The notes below the pieces were generated by a model. The model was not told the origin of the DNA. It made no database searches and saw only the letters and a list, made by a program, of their open reading frames with translations. DNA of 64,000 nt from Aquabacterium sp. (GTDB lineage: Bacteria; Pseudomonadota; Gammaproteobacteria; Burkholderiales; Burkholderiaceae_C), in contig NZ_JAQSDR010000038.1 in assembly GCF_029946005.1 (NCBI RefSeq), forward strand, positions 83,840 through 147,839, read 5' to 3'. The position numbers were made by a program, and so were the translations under genes. Below, piece by piece: positions 1-8,547 of the stretch (within the stretch, counting starts at the first letter, position 1; every line of letters starts with the position of its first letter).

Positions 1-642
1 GAGATCGCGGGCATCGTCAACGATTTCCGCACCGCGGCCCGCCATTCGATTGAAGCCGGTTTTGACGGCATTGAAGTCCACGGCGCCCACGGCTACCTGC
101 TGGACGCCTTCCTGCGCGATGGCTCCAACAAGCGCACCGACCGCTATGGTGGCAGCATCGAGAACCGCGCCCGCTTCCTGGTCGAGGTGATGGCCGCCGT
201 GATCGACGAGATCGGGGCGGACAAAGTGGGCGTGCGCCTGTCGCCCGTCTCGCCCGTCAACGATTCCAGCGAGAGCCACCCGCAGCCCTTGTTTGAGCAC
301 GTGGTGCGCGAGCTGAACAAGCTCAAGCCCGTCTACATCCACGTGGTGGAAGGCGCCACCGGCGGCCCGCGCGACATCGCCCCGTTTGACTACGAAGCGC
401 TGCGCAAGCTGTACGACGGCGTCTGGATGCTGAACAACGGCTACGACAAGGCCATGGCCGTGGACGTGGTCGCTTCCGGCAAGGCTGACCTGGTGTCCTT
501 TGGCCGCCTGATGTTGACCAACCCCGACCTGCCGCGCCGCTTCAAGGAAAACGCGCCGCTGAACGAGTTGTTCAAGGACGCGCCTTTGTATGGCGGCGTG
601 GGTGCGCACGGCTACACCGACTACCCCGCCTTGCCCGCTTGA
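1..642 (+). CDS. Old Yellow Enzyme family NADH:flavin oxidoreductase (3' part)
   Basis: This is the C-terminal 213 residues of an FMN-dependent ene-reductase of the NemA/OYE class, which reduces activated C=C bonds with NAD(P)H in the cytosol. The open frame runs in from the left edge, so the start is outside the window. Visible family signatures are HGAHGYLLDAFL, followed by NKRTDRYGGSIENRARF, and then a late barrel segment with SFGRLMLTNPDLPRRF that is typical of the phosphate-binding end of OYE barrels. The stop is followed after 25 bases by the SIR2 gene on the same strand. The substrate cannot be told from this part. Confidence 0.93.
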   Translation, partial: EIAGIVNDFRTAARHSIEAGFDGIEVHGAHGYLLDAFLRDGSNKRTDRYGGSIENRARFLVEVMAAVIDEIGADKVGVRLSPVSPVNDSSESHPQPLFEHVVRELNKLKPVYIHVVEGATGGPRDIAPFDYEALRKLYDGVWMLNNGYDKAMAVDVVASGKADLVSFGRLMLTNPDLPRRFKENAPLNELFKDAPLYGGVGAHGYTDYPALPA

Positions 643-667
643 CGCGTTGAACGGGTATCCTGACCGG

Positions 668-1546
668 ATGCCCGCTGCTGATTTGATGACCCCTGCGCCC
701 GACATCGCGACCCTGCTCGCCTTGTTGGGCGCTGGTCCTTGGGCCGTCCTCACTGGCGCGGGCCTGAGCACCGGCAGCGGCATCCCCGCCTACCGCGATC
801 GCCACGGGCAATGGCAGCACTCCAAGCCCATTCAGCACCAGGAGTTCCTGGGCTCTGAGGCCATGCGGCGCCGCTACTGGGCCCGCAGTTTCGTGGGTTG
901 GCAAACCATGTCGCGGGCCCAGCCCAATGCCGGACACCGGGCCATCGCCCAGCTGGAAGCGCGGGGCTTGGTCAGCACGGTGATCACCCAGAACGTGGAC
1001 AGCCTGCACCACCACGCCGGCAGCCAGTCGGTGATCGAACTGCACGGCAGCATCGCCCGCGTGCGGTGCCTGTCGTGCCAGCAGCGCTACTCACGTGCGC
1101 AGGTGCAGGTGCTGCTGCAAGACCGCAACCCGGAGTTTGACCCGATGCTGCGGTTGGACTTCCATGCTGCGCCCGATGGCGATGCCCACCTCGAAGACCA
1201 GCACCACGCCTCCTTCCAGGTGCCGGCCTGCCCCGCCTGCCAGGGCGTGATGAAACCCGACGTGGTGTTCTTTGGCGACAACGTGCCGCGCGACCGTGTC
1301 GCGGCCGCCAGCCAGGCCGTGGAGAACGCCTCGGCGCTGCTGGTGGTGGGCTCCTCCCTGTCGGTGTACTCGGGCTTTCGCTTTGCCGAACAGGCTCACC
1401 GCCTGGGCAAGCCTGTGCTGGCCATCAACCAGGGCGCGACGCGCGCCGATGCCCTGCTGTCGGCCAAGCTGGAGCTTGATTGCAGCGAGGCGCTGGCCCA
1501 GCTTTTGAGCGCCAGCCTTGATGCTGGTCAAGCCACCGGGCCTTAA
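668..1546 (+). CDS. SIR2-family NAD-dependent protein deacylase
   Basis: A 292-residue sirtuin, cytosolic, expected to remove acyl groups from lysines using NAD+. The Rossmann motif GAGLSTGSGIPAYR is at about residues 31-43, TQNVDSLH has Asn109, the catalytic His126 is in HGS, and the zinc pairs are Cys134/Cys137 and Cys188/Cys191. The frame is open upstream to 590, but that part overlaps the preceding gene. The ATG at 668 (or 686) gives a normal N-terminus with no strong Shine-Dalgarno. It is unrelated in architecture to the SIR2 defence protein at the other end of the window. It precedes the alcohol dehydrogenase-PHA synthase-ATPase-Usp block and may be part of that stress locus. Confidence 0.93.
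   Translation: MPAADLMTPAPDIATLLALLGAGPWAVLTGAGLSTGSGIPAYRDRHGQWQHSKPIQHQEFLGSEAMRRRYWARSFVGWQTMSRAQPNAGHRAIAQLEARGLVSTVITQNVDSLHHHAGSQSVIELHGSIARVRCLSCQQRYSRAQVQVLLQDRNPEFDPMLRLDFHAAPDGDAHLEDQHHASFQVPACPACQGVMKPDVVFFGDNVPRDRVAAASQAVENASALLVVGSSLSVYSGFRFAEQAHRLGKPVLAINQGATRADALLSAKLELDCSEALAQLLSASLDAGQATGP
1518..1531 (+). promoter_or_regulatory. FNR/ANR-like box upstream of the alcohol dehydrogenase
   Basis: TTGAT-GCTG-GTCAA matches the FNR/ANR consensus TTGAT-N4-ATCAA at 9 of 10 positions. It lies inside the 3' end of the SIR2 gene, centred about 87 bases before the ATG at 1612. A possible -10 TAGACT at 1573-1578 would place the box near -61, a class I position. A control site here is inference, but a second similar box before the usp gene supports it. 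Confidence 0.5.
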
Positions 1547-1611
1547 GTCTGGACGATCGGGCGGGGGCTGCCTAGACTGGGGTTCCCATATAGACCCAGC
1601 AGGAGCAGACC

Positions 1612-2688
1612 ATGGCCCAGATGATGAAAGCAGCGATCTTTGTGGAGCCCGGTCGCATCGTGCTGGATGACAAACCCATGCCCGATGTGGGGCCGCTGGA
1701 TGCGCTGATCAAGGTCACCACCACGACCATCTGCGGCACCGATGTGCACATCCTCAAGGGCGAATATCCCGTCGCCCGTGGCCTGACCATTGGCCATGAA
1801 CCCGTGGGCATCATCCACAAACTGGGGTCGGCGGTGAGCGGCTTTCAGGAAGGCCAGCGCGTGATCGCCGGGGCCATCACCCCCAGCGGCTGGAGCAGCG
1901 CCTGCCAGTGCGGTGTGAGCTCGCAAGATGGCGCTGGCACGCCCCATGGCTTCAAGCTGATGGGGGGCTGGAAGTTCGGCAACACCATCGACGGCTGCCA
2001 GGCCGAATACGTGCTGGTGCCCGATGCCATGGCCAACCTGGCGCCCGTGCCCGATGGCCTGAGCGATGAACAGGTGCTGATGTGCCCGGACATCATGTCC
2101 ACCGGCTTCAGCGGCGCCGAGCGCGCTGGCATCCGCATTGGCGACACCGTGGCGGTGTTCGCGCAAGGCCCCATCGGCTTGTGCGCCACCGCCGGGGCCA
2201 AGTTGAGCGGGGCCACCACCATCATTGGCGTGGACCGTTTGGCGCAAAGGCTGACGGTGTCCAGCCGCATGGGCGCTGACCACGTGATCGACGCCAGCCG
2301 CCTGGACCCGGTCGATGAAATCATGCGCCTGACCGGTGGGCGTGGCGTGGATGTGGCCATTGAGGCCTTGGGCACGCAAGCCACCTTCGAGGCCTGCTTG
2401 AAAGTGCTGCGCCCGGGCGGTACCTTGTCCAGCCTGGGCGTTTACTCCACCGACCTCACCATTCCGCTGGGCGCTTTCGCCGCCGGCCTGGGCGACCACA
2501 AGATCATCACCTCCTTGTGTCCGGGTGGTTCAGAGCGCATGCGTCGGCTGATGTCGGTGATCGAATCCGGTCGGGTGGATTTGAGCGCCATGGTCACGCA
2601 CCGCTTCAAGCTGGACGACATCGAACAGGCCTATGAGCTGTTCGGTCATCAACGAGATGGTGTGCTCAAAGTGGCGATCACGCCCTGA
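1612..2688 (+). CDS. Zinc-dependent secondary alcohol dehydrogenase (MDR superfamily)
   Basis: A 358-residue cytosolic NAD(P)-dependent oxidoreductase, closest in pattern to the Clostridium/Thermoanaerobacter secondary (isopropanol-type) alcohol dehydrogenases. Catalytic zinc ligands are seen in ICGTD and GHE near the N-terminus. The characteristic GWKFGNTIDGCQAEY stretch and a late LCPGGSERMRRLM segment are shared with that group. The Rossmann region contains AQGPIGLCATAGAKLSGA. The four-cysteine structural zinc lobe is not evident. AGGAG sits about 7 bases before the ATG. It is followed 16 bases later by PHA synthase and may recycle reduced cofactor under low oxygen; that role is inferred from context. 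Confidence 0.92.
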   Translation: MAQMMKAAIFVEPGRIVLDDKPMPDVGPLDALIKVTTTTICGTDVHILKGEYPVARGLTIGHEPVGIIHKLGSAVSGFQEGQRVIAGAITPSGWSSACQCGVSSQDGAGTPHGFKLMGGWKFGNTIDGCQAEYVLVPDAMANLAPVPDGLSDEQVLMCPDIMSTGFSGAERAGIRIGDTVAVFAQGPIGLCATAGAKLSGATTIIGVDRLAQRLTVSSRMGADHVIDASRLDPVDEIMRLTGGRGVDVAIEALGTQATFEACLKVLRPGGTLSSLGVYSTDLTIPLGAFAAGLGDHKIITSLCPGGSERMRRLMSVIESGRVDLSAMVTHRFKLDDIEQAYELFGHQRDGVLKVAITP

Positions 2689-2704
2689 ACAGAAGCAATC
2701 ACGG

Positions 2705-4441
2705 ATGAACATGCACGACAAGCCCACCCCACCGCCGGTGTTGGACCTGGACCGGGCGGCCCACGCGGCTTTGGGCCGGATGACCCAAGGCCTGTCCCCG
2801 GCGGCTTTTTTGCTGGCCTACCTGGACTGGGTCGTGCACCTCGCCATCGCGCCGGGCAAGCAGCAGGCGCTGGTCCAACGGGCCCGCCAGCAATGGCTGC
2901 GGTTGGCCGAGGTGTCGCTGCCCTCCGCGAGCCCTGCCACCCCGTGCATCGAGCCCTTGCCCCAGGACCACCGTTTCGACGATCCTGCCTGGGGCCAGTG
3001 GCCCTTCAACGTGATGGCGCAGGGCTTCTTGTTGACGCAGCAGTGGTGGCACTGTGCCACCACGGGCGTGCGCGGCGTGACCCCGCACCACGAAGACGTG
3101 ATGACCTTCAACGCGCGGCAGGCACTGGACATGCTGTCGCCTTCCAATTTCCTGGCCTCCAATCCGGAGGCTTTGGCCGCCACGTTCAGCGAGCAGGGGC
3201 TCAATCTGCTGCGCGGGGCCTTCAACGCGGCGGAGGATCTGACGCATTCGCTCAAGCATGAGCACCACGCCGATCCGGCCCCCTTCGTCGTGGGTGAGCA
3301 CGTGGCCGTGACGCCGGGACAGGTGGTGTTCCGCAACCACTTGATCGAGCTGATCCAGTACGCGCCCACCACCGCCAAGGTCCACCCGGAGCCGATCCTG
3401 ATCGTGCCGTCGTGGATCATGAAGTACTACATCCTGGACTTGTCGCCGCACAACTCCCTGGTGCGTTACCTGGTCGGGCAGGGGCACACGGTGTTCATCC
3501 TGTCATGGCGCAACCCCACGCCCGCCGACCGGGCGCTGGGCATGGACGACTACCTCGAGCTTGGGCCGGTGGCCGCGATGAAGGCCGTTAACCAGCTGAT
3601 GCCGAGCCGCCCCGTGCACGGCGTGGGTTATTGCCTGGGCGGCACCCTGCTGTCCATCGCGGCGGCGGCCTGGGCGCGCGATGGGCAGGACGGCCTGGCC
3701 ACCCTGAGCCTGCTGGCCACGCAAACCGATTTTGAAGAACCAGGCGAGTTGTCCCTGTTCATCGACGACAGCCAGCTCACCTACCTGGACGACCTGATGT
3801 GGGAGCAGGGTGTGCTGGAAGGGCCCCAGATGGGCGGCAGCTTCACCTACCTGAACACGCGCGATCTGCTGTGGTCGCGCCTGGTGCGGGACTACCTGTT
3901 GGGCCATCGCCAGCCGCTCAACGATCTGATGTCGTGGAACCAGGACGTCACGCGCATGCCCTACCGCATGCACTCGGAGTACCTGCGCAGCCTGTACCTG
4001 CACAACGACCTGTCGCACGGCAGCTACGAGGTGGGTGGCCGGCCGGTGGCCTTGTCCGACATCAGCGTGCCGATCTTCGCGGTGGGCACGGTGAAGGACC
4101 ACATCTCGCCCTGGCGCTCGGTTTACAAGCTGCATTTGCTGACCCAGGCCCCTTTGACCTTCGCGCTGGCCAGTGGGGGCCACAATGCCGGCATCGTCAG
4201 CGAACCTGGTCACGCCGGGCGCACCTACCAGTTGCGAGCTCGTCCCGAGGGTGACAAGTACATGGACCCCGACACTTGGCTTGACGCGGCAGAGCAGCAT
4301 GAAGGGTCCTGGTGGTCTGCCTGGCAGGGCTGGTTGGCCGCGCACTCCGGCAAGGTGGGCAAGCCGCCTTCATTGGGGAATGCCTCGCGGGGATTGCCGC
4401 CGTTGGACGATGCGCCGGGGCAATACGTGTTGTCGCGCTAG
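2705..4441 (+). CDS. phaC: Poly(3-hydroxyalkanoate) synthase
   Basis: A 578-residue PHA polymerase that joins (R)-3-hydroxyacyl-CoA units on the granule surface. The lipase-like box GYCLGG holds the nucleophile Cys310, and the other triad members are Asp465 in VGTVKDHISPW and His493 in SGGHNAGI. Length agrees with class I/II enzymes. The start is the ATG at 2705 just after the dehydrogenase stop (a second ATG lies at 2711). There is no phaA, phaB or phasin next to it. The neighbours are stress genes, and the next gene begins 3 bases after the stop, so this looks like the extra synthase found in low-oxygen loci of Burkholderiales rather than the main pha operon. Confidence 0.95.
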   Translation: MNMHDKPTPPPVLDLDRAAHAALGRMTQGLSPAAFLLAYLDWVVHLAIAPGKQQALVQRARQQWLRLAEVSLPSASPATPCIEPLPQDHRFDDPAWGQWPFNVMAQGFLLTQQWWHCATTGVRGVTPHHEDVMTFNARQALDMLSPSNFLASNPEALAATFSEQGLNLLRGAFNAAEDLTHSLKHEHHADPAPFVVGEHVAVTPGQVVFRNHLIELIQYAPTTAKVHPEPILIVPSWIMKYYILDLSPHNSLVRYLVGQGHTVFILSWRNPTPADRALGMDDYLELGPVAAMKAVNQLMPSRPVHGVGYCLGGTLLSIAAAAWARDGQDGLATLSLLATQTDFEEPGELSLFIDDSQLTYLDDLMWEQGVLEGPQMGGSFTYLNTRDLLWSRLVRDYLLGHRQPLNDLMSWNQDVTRMPYRMHSEYLRSLYLHNDLSHGSYEVGGRPVALSDISVPIFAVGTVKDHISPWRSVYKLHLLTQAPLTFALASGGHNAGIVSEPGHAGRTYQLRARPEGDKYMDPDTWLDAAEQHEGSWWSAWQGWLAAHSGKVGKPPSLGNASRGLPPLDDAPGQYVLSR

Positions 4442-4444
4442 GCC

Positions 4445-7018
4445 ATGCCCACCGCGCCCGAACCGGGCCATCCCAGCCCCATGGTCGGCTTGACCACCGA
4501 GCAGGCCCTGGCCCTGCGCCAGATCCACGGCCCCAATGCCCTGGCCACCCAGGAGGCCCGGCCGCTGTGGCGGTCGGCGCTGGAGGTGGCGCGCGAGCCC
4601 ATGTTCCTGTTGCTCATGGCCTGCCTGGTGCTGTACTTCCTGATCGGAGACTGGCAAGAGGGCCTGGCTTTGATGGTCTCGGTCATGGCCGTGATGGGCA
4701 TCACCCTGGTGCAAGAGCGGCGCACCGAGCGGGCCCTGGACGCCCTCAAGGACCTGGCCAGCCCCCGTGCCTTGGTCATCCGCGATGGCCAGCGGCAACG
4801 CATCGATGCCCAGGCGCTGGTGCCGGGTGACCTCATGGTGCTGCTGGAAGGAGACCGCGTGCCCGCTGACGGCGTGCTGGTTCAGGCCAACAACCTGCAG
4901 ACCGACGAATCACTGCTCACTGGCGAATCCCTCCCGGTGGACAAGCAGGCCACCCACCGGCCGGCCCCCTGGACCATGACGCCACCGGGCGATGACAGCG
5001 CCAGCTGCGTGTTCTCGGGCGCCCTGGTCGTGCAAGGGCAGGGCTTTGCCCAGGTGCTGGCAACCGGCGCCCACAGCGAAATCGGCCGCATCGGCGGCGC
5101 GCTCAGCCTGATCGAGACGGGGCGCACGCCCCTGCAGGAAGCCACCCGCCACATGGTTCGGCGCGTGGCGGTCGGCGTGCTGGTGCTGGGGGTGGTGGTC
5201 TTGCTGGTCATGGGCTTGACCCGTGGCGACTGGGTTCAGGCCATGCTGGCCGCCATCGCCTGGTCCATGGCCTTGCTGCCCGAAGAGTTCCCCGTCGTGC
5301 TGACCATCTTCCTGGCCCTGGGCGCCTGGCGCATGTCACGCCGCCATGTCCTGACGCGGCGCATGCCCGCGCTGGAAACCCTGGGGGCGGCCACGGTCTT
5401 GTGCGTGGACAAGACGGGCACCCTCACCGAGAACCGCATGCGCGTGGCGCGGCTGGCCCTGGCGGGCGCGCTGGACCAGGAGTGGACCCTTGACGACTCA
5501 GGCCAATGGCCAGCGCAGTTTGGCGCGCTGGTGGACCTGGCCTTGCTGGCCAGCCGCCGCGAGCCTTTCGACCCCATGGAGGTGGCGATCCACGCGGTCA
5601 AACCCGCGGGATCGCCGCACGAAGCCTGGACCTTGGCGCGCGAGTACCCGCTGAGCCCGGAGTTGCTGGCCGTTTCTCGCGTTTGGTGCACCCCCGATGC
5701 TGATCACCAGTTGATCGCCACCAAGGGCGCGCCCGAAGCCATTGCCAGCCTGTGCCACCTGCCCCCCGACGAGGTTCAGGCATTGTTGGCCCATGTGCAG
5801 CGCATGGCAGGACAAGGACTGCGCGTGCTCGGGGTGGCCCGAGGCCGGACGCCACTGGGCTCGCTCGCCGAGCTGGTGCACGATTTCGATTTCGAGTTCA
5901 TGGGCCTGATCGCCCTGGCCGACCCCGTGCGGGCCGAGGTGCCGCAGGCCATGGCGCAATGCCGCCAGGCGGGCATCCGCATCATCATGATCACCGGCGA
6001 CTACCCGGCCACGGCCTGCAGCATTGCACGGCAGGCGGGCATTGGGTCGGCGGATGGCACGTTGGGTTGCCTGACCGGCGCCGAGGTGGCCCAGATGGAC
6101 GACGCCTTGTTGCGCGAGAAAGTGCAGACCACGCACGTCTTCGCGCGCGCCACGCCCCAGCTCAAGTTGCGCATCGTTCGGGCGCTGCAGGGCCACGGCG
6201 AAGTGGTGGCCATGACCGGTGACGGGGTCAACGACGCACCAGCTTTGCGCGCGGCAGACATCGGCATCGCCATGGGGGGCCGGGGAACCGACGTGGCCCG
6301 CGAAGCCGCGGACCTGGTCGTGACCGACGATCGCTTTTCATCGATCGTCGAGTCGATTCGGCTGGGGCGCCGGATTTACGCCAACCTGACCAAGGCCAGT
6401 GGCTACATCGTGGCCGTTCACATTCCCATCGCGGGGCTGGCCATGTGGCCGGTGCTGATGGGCGGGCCGTTGATGTTGCTGCCCATCCATGTCGCCTTCC
6501 TGGAGTTGATGATCGATCCGGCTTGCTCGATCGCCTTCGAGGCTGAGCCCGAGGAGGCCCGGGCCATGCGCGAGCCACCTCGGCGCGGGCCCACCTCCTT
6601 GTTTGGTGCGTCGGGCATCTGGCCCTGGGTCTTCCAGGGTTTGCTGTTGTTGGCGGCCGTGCTGCTGGTCCATGGGTGGGCCCATCAACAGACCGATGAT
6701 GTGGCACAGGTCCGGGCCTTGAGCTTTGGCACCTTGGTGCTGGGCAACATGGCGCTGATCCTGAGCCGCCGGGCGGGCGGGCAGGCCAACTTGGCCATGT
6801 GGGCCGTGATCGCCGGCACCGGGCTGGTGTTGACCCTGATCCTGACGTGGCCCCTGTTGCGGGGTTTGTTCAGCCTGGCCTGGCCCAGCCCCCAGGCGGC
6901 TGCGGTGTGCGCCGTGGTCGGCGCGCTGCTGTGGCCTGCGCTGATGTTGGTTCGGTACCTGGGTTCGGGTGGGCGGACGGTTGACCCACGTCAAGCAACG
7001 CCAGCGCCTGGGCCTTAA
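4445..7018 (+). CDS. Cation-translocating P-type ATPase (P2-like)
   Basis: An 857-residue inner-membrane ion pump of the P2A/PMCA-SERCA-like group. Motifs in order: actuator TGES at 159-162, membrane helix motif PEEFP at about 279-283, phosphorylation site DKTGTLTENRM with Asp322, hinge TGDGVNDAP near residue 592, and late membrane helices with MIDPACS. It has an N-terminal cation_ATPase_N region and no metal-binding CxxC domain, which argues against a heavy-metal pump. The ion is unknown; Ca2+ or Mg2+ are possible. PEEFP replaces the PEGLP usual in calcium pumps. It starts 3 bases after phaC, so the two are probably cotranscribed. Confidence 0.93.
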   Translation: MPTAPEPGHPSPMVGLTTEQALALRQIHGPNALATQEARPLWRSALEVAREPMFLLLMACLVLYFLIGDWQEGLALMVSVMAVMGITLVQERRTERALDALKDLASPRALVIRDGQRQRIDAQALVPGDLMVLLEGDRVPADGVLVQANNLQTDESLLTGESLPVDKQATHRPAPWTMTPPGDDSASCVFSGALVVQGQGFAQVLATGAHSEIGRIGGALSLIETGRTPLQEATRHMVRRVAVGVLVLGVVVLLVMGLTRGDWVQAMLAAIAWSMALLPEEFPVVLTIFLALGAWRMSRRHVLTRRMPALETLGAATVLCVDKTGTLTENRMRVARLALAGALDQEWTLDDSGQWPAQFGALVDLALLASRREPFDPMEVAIHAVKPAGSPHEAWTLAREYPLSPELLAVSRVWCTPDADHQLIATKGAPEAIASLCHLPPDEVQALLAHVQRMAGQGLRVLGVARGRTPLGSLAELVHDFDFEFMGLIALADPVRAEVPQAMAQCRQAGIRIIMITGDYPATACSIARQAGIGSADGTLGCLTGAEVAQMDDALLREKVQTTHVFARATPQLKLRIVRALQGHGEVVAMTGDGVNDAPALRAADIGIAMGGRGTDVAREAADLVVTDDRFSSIVESIRLGRRIYANLTKASGYIVAVHIPIAGLAMWPVLMGGPLMLLPIHVAFLELMIDPACSIAFEAEPEEARAMREPPRRGPTSLFGASGIWPWVFQGLLLLAAVLLVHGWAHQQTDDVAQVRALSFGTLVLGNMALILSRRAGGQANLAMWAVIAGTGLVLTLILTWPLLRGLFSLAWPSPQAAAVCAVVGALLWPALMLVRYLGSGGRTVDPRQATPAPGP

Positions 7019-7021
7019 CAT
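6981..7021 (+). promoter_or_regulatory. FNR/ANR-type class II promoter for the usp gene
   Basis: TTGAC-CCAC-GTCAA (6981-6994) is a perfectly symmetric near-match to the FNR/ANR box. TAACAT at 7016-7021 is a reasonable -10. With a start near 7029 the box centre falls at -41.5, the standard class II activator position. It lies in the last codons of the ATPase gene, 60 bases before the usp ATG. Sequence match is direct; regulation is inferred. Confidence 0.55.
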
Positions 7022-7054
7022 CCCCCCATCATCCTCAACGCCTTGGAGCCCTGC

Positions 7055-7477
7055 ATGAAGATCCTGATGCCCGTCGATGGGAGTGAGTACACCAAGCGCA
7101 TGCTGGGCTACATCGCCGCGCATGACGAATTGCTCGGGGCTCAACACGAGTACACCATCCTGACCGTCGTGCCGCTGTTGCCCGCCGGGGTGACCAGTTT
7201 CCTGGACCGTGCCATGGCCGACACCTACTACGAAGATTGCGCCCAGGAAGTGCTGCGGCCCATCAAGGCCTTCACCGACCAGAAGGGCTGGAATGTCCAG
7301 TTGATCAGCCGCAAGGGCCATGCCGCAGATGTGGTCGCTGAGTTCGCTGAAAAACACCCGATGGATCTGATCGTGATGGGCACCCACGGCCGTTCGGCCT
7401 TCGGCAACGTGGTGCTGGGATCGGTGACCACTGGTGTGCTGGCGCGCACCAAGGTGCCCATGCTGCTGGTGCGCTGA
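7055..7477 (+). CDS. Universal stress protein, UspA family
   Basis: A 140-residue single-domain Usp protein. It begins MKILMPVDGSEYTKR and ends with the ATP-binding loop GTHGRSAFGNVVLGS and VPMLLVR, so it is likely an ATP-binding Usp acting in the cytosol. The ATG at 7055 is preferred to the in-frame TTG at 7043 because GGAG lies just before it. It follows the P-type ATPase by 36 bases and has its own FNR-like promoter, which agrees with the many usp genes induced under oxygen limitation. Confidence 0.93.
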   Translation: MKILMPVDGSEYTKRMLGYIAAHDELLGAQHEYTILTVVPLLPAGVTSFLDRAMADTYYEDCAQEVLRPIKAFTDQKGWNVQLISRKGHAADVVAEFAEKHPMDLIVMGTHGRSAFGNVVLGSVTTGVLARTKVPMLLVR

Positions 7478-7545
7478 CCCTGAAATAGCCGCTGAATCGG
7501 CAACCAATCCGCCCCTGGCGGTCATGATCGCGATGCGGCCCGGAA

Positions 7546-8241
7546 TCAGTCGGGCTTGAACACCTGGCGCACGTGAGCGACGATGTCGGTCTGCGCTGGC
7601 ACCGCCTCGGAGCCGGGCACGGTCAGCTTCATCCAGCGCCGCAGGCCGCCCCACGCGGACAGGTTGTGCTTGACCACCGAGTCGATGTCGGCCTTGAAGC
7701 CCGTGTCGGACCATGCGATGGCGGTGTGGATGGCGGTGCCGAGCAGGCCGCTGGCGGCCAGTTTCAAGTCGATTTCTGTGCTCACCCGTGGGTGCAAGCC
7801 CTGAGTCAGCGTTTCGATGACCTGTTGATAGGCCAATAACTCCGATTGGCCTTCCCGAAGCTTGGATTGCTCGCGCCAGACGCCGTCAATCAGGATGATC
7901 TGGACCCGGCGGGGGTCGTCGCGGATGAAATGCAAAAAGGCGCCCAGGCCGGCTTCCAGCAGCGTTTTTTCAGTCAAGGGCGCCTGCATGATCGCGCCAC
8001 TGACGGCGGCCATCAGGTCGCGCACGAGGTGCTTGTACACGGTGTCAAACACCTCGGGTGTGCTCTTGAAGGACTCGTAGAAATAGCGCTCGCTCAGGCG
8101 CGATTGCGCGCAGATGTCGCGCATGGTGGTCCGCGCAAATCCCTGGCGCCCAAAAACCTCGATGCCCGCGTCAATCAGGCGCCGACGCCGCAAACGCGTG
8201 CGCTCCTCCAGCGGGACGCCGGAGTACATGCGTGGTTTCAT
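7546..8241 (-). CDS. TetR-family transcriptional regulator
   Basis: About 231 residues from the chosen ATG (MKPRMYSG). The N-terminal helix-turn-helix is RRRLIDAGIEVFGRQGFART followed by TMRDICAQSRLSERYFYESF, and a mostly helical ligand domain follows. An upstream ATG at 8268 is also possible, as neither has a clear Shine-Dalgarno. The gene points away from the secreted lipase gene, and a 15-base perfect palindrome lies between them, so it probably controls the lipase and itself. The ligand is unknown; a fatty-acid-like effector would fit the neighbour but is inference. Confidence 0.9.
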   Translation of the reverse strand: MKPRMYSGVPLEERTRLRRRRLIDAGIEVFGRQGFARTTMRDICAQSRLSERYFYESFKSTPEVFDTVYKHLVRDLMAAVSGAIMQAPLTEKTLLEAGLGAFLHFIRDDPRRVQIILIDGVWREQSKLREGQSELLAYQQVIETLTQGLHPRVSTEIDLKLAASGLLGTAIHTAIAWSDTGFKADIDSVVKHNLSAWGGLRRWMKLTVPGSEAVPAQTDIVAHVRQVFKPD

Positions 8242-8547
8242 GTCGGCGGGAAGGGGAGGCAAGGGCATTGGAAATGGGACAACGACAATTGCTGTTTGGA
8301 TTGACCCTTTGAGTATGGGGTCTTCTCCCGGCTCAAGGGTGTTTGCATGTCTGTGGAAAGCCCTTGGATTGTCGCGTTCAACCCCCAAAAATCCTGCGAG
8401 CCCCGCATTTGCGGGGAAAGTCGTTCTGCTTTGGCGCAAACCCTGTGATGAACTGCTTATTCAGTTTGTCAAACTGCTCCCACGCGGTTAATCAATCGCT
8501 GGTAATCGATCACCGATAGGTTGCCGAAACCAAAATGGAGAGAGAAC
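8242..8547. other. Divergent regulatory region between TetR and lipase genes
   Basis: A 306-base non-coding stretch. It holds a small hairpin CCCCGC-ATTT-GCGGGG at 8401-8416, the perfect palindrome at 8462-8476, and the lipase Shine-Dalgarno GGAGAGA before 8548. No tRNA, small RNA or further gene was seen. Confidence 0.5.
8462..8476. promoter_or_regulatory. Candidate TetR operator palindrome
   Basis: CAGTTTG-T-CAAACTG is a perfect 7+1+7 inverted repeat between the divergent TetR and lipase genes, 71 bases before the lipase ATG. Size and symmetry fit TetR-family operators. Binding is inferred. Confidence 0.45.

Noticed and set aside
8401..8416. Hairpin CCCCGC-ATTT-GCGGGG between TetR and lipase genes
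   Set aside because: No T run on either side and no gene ending there, so it was not called a terminator.
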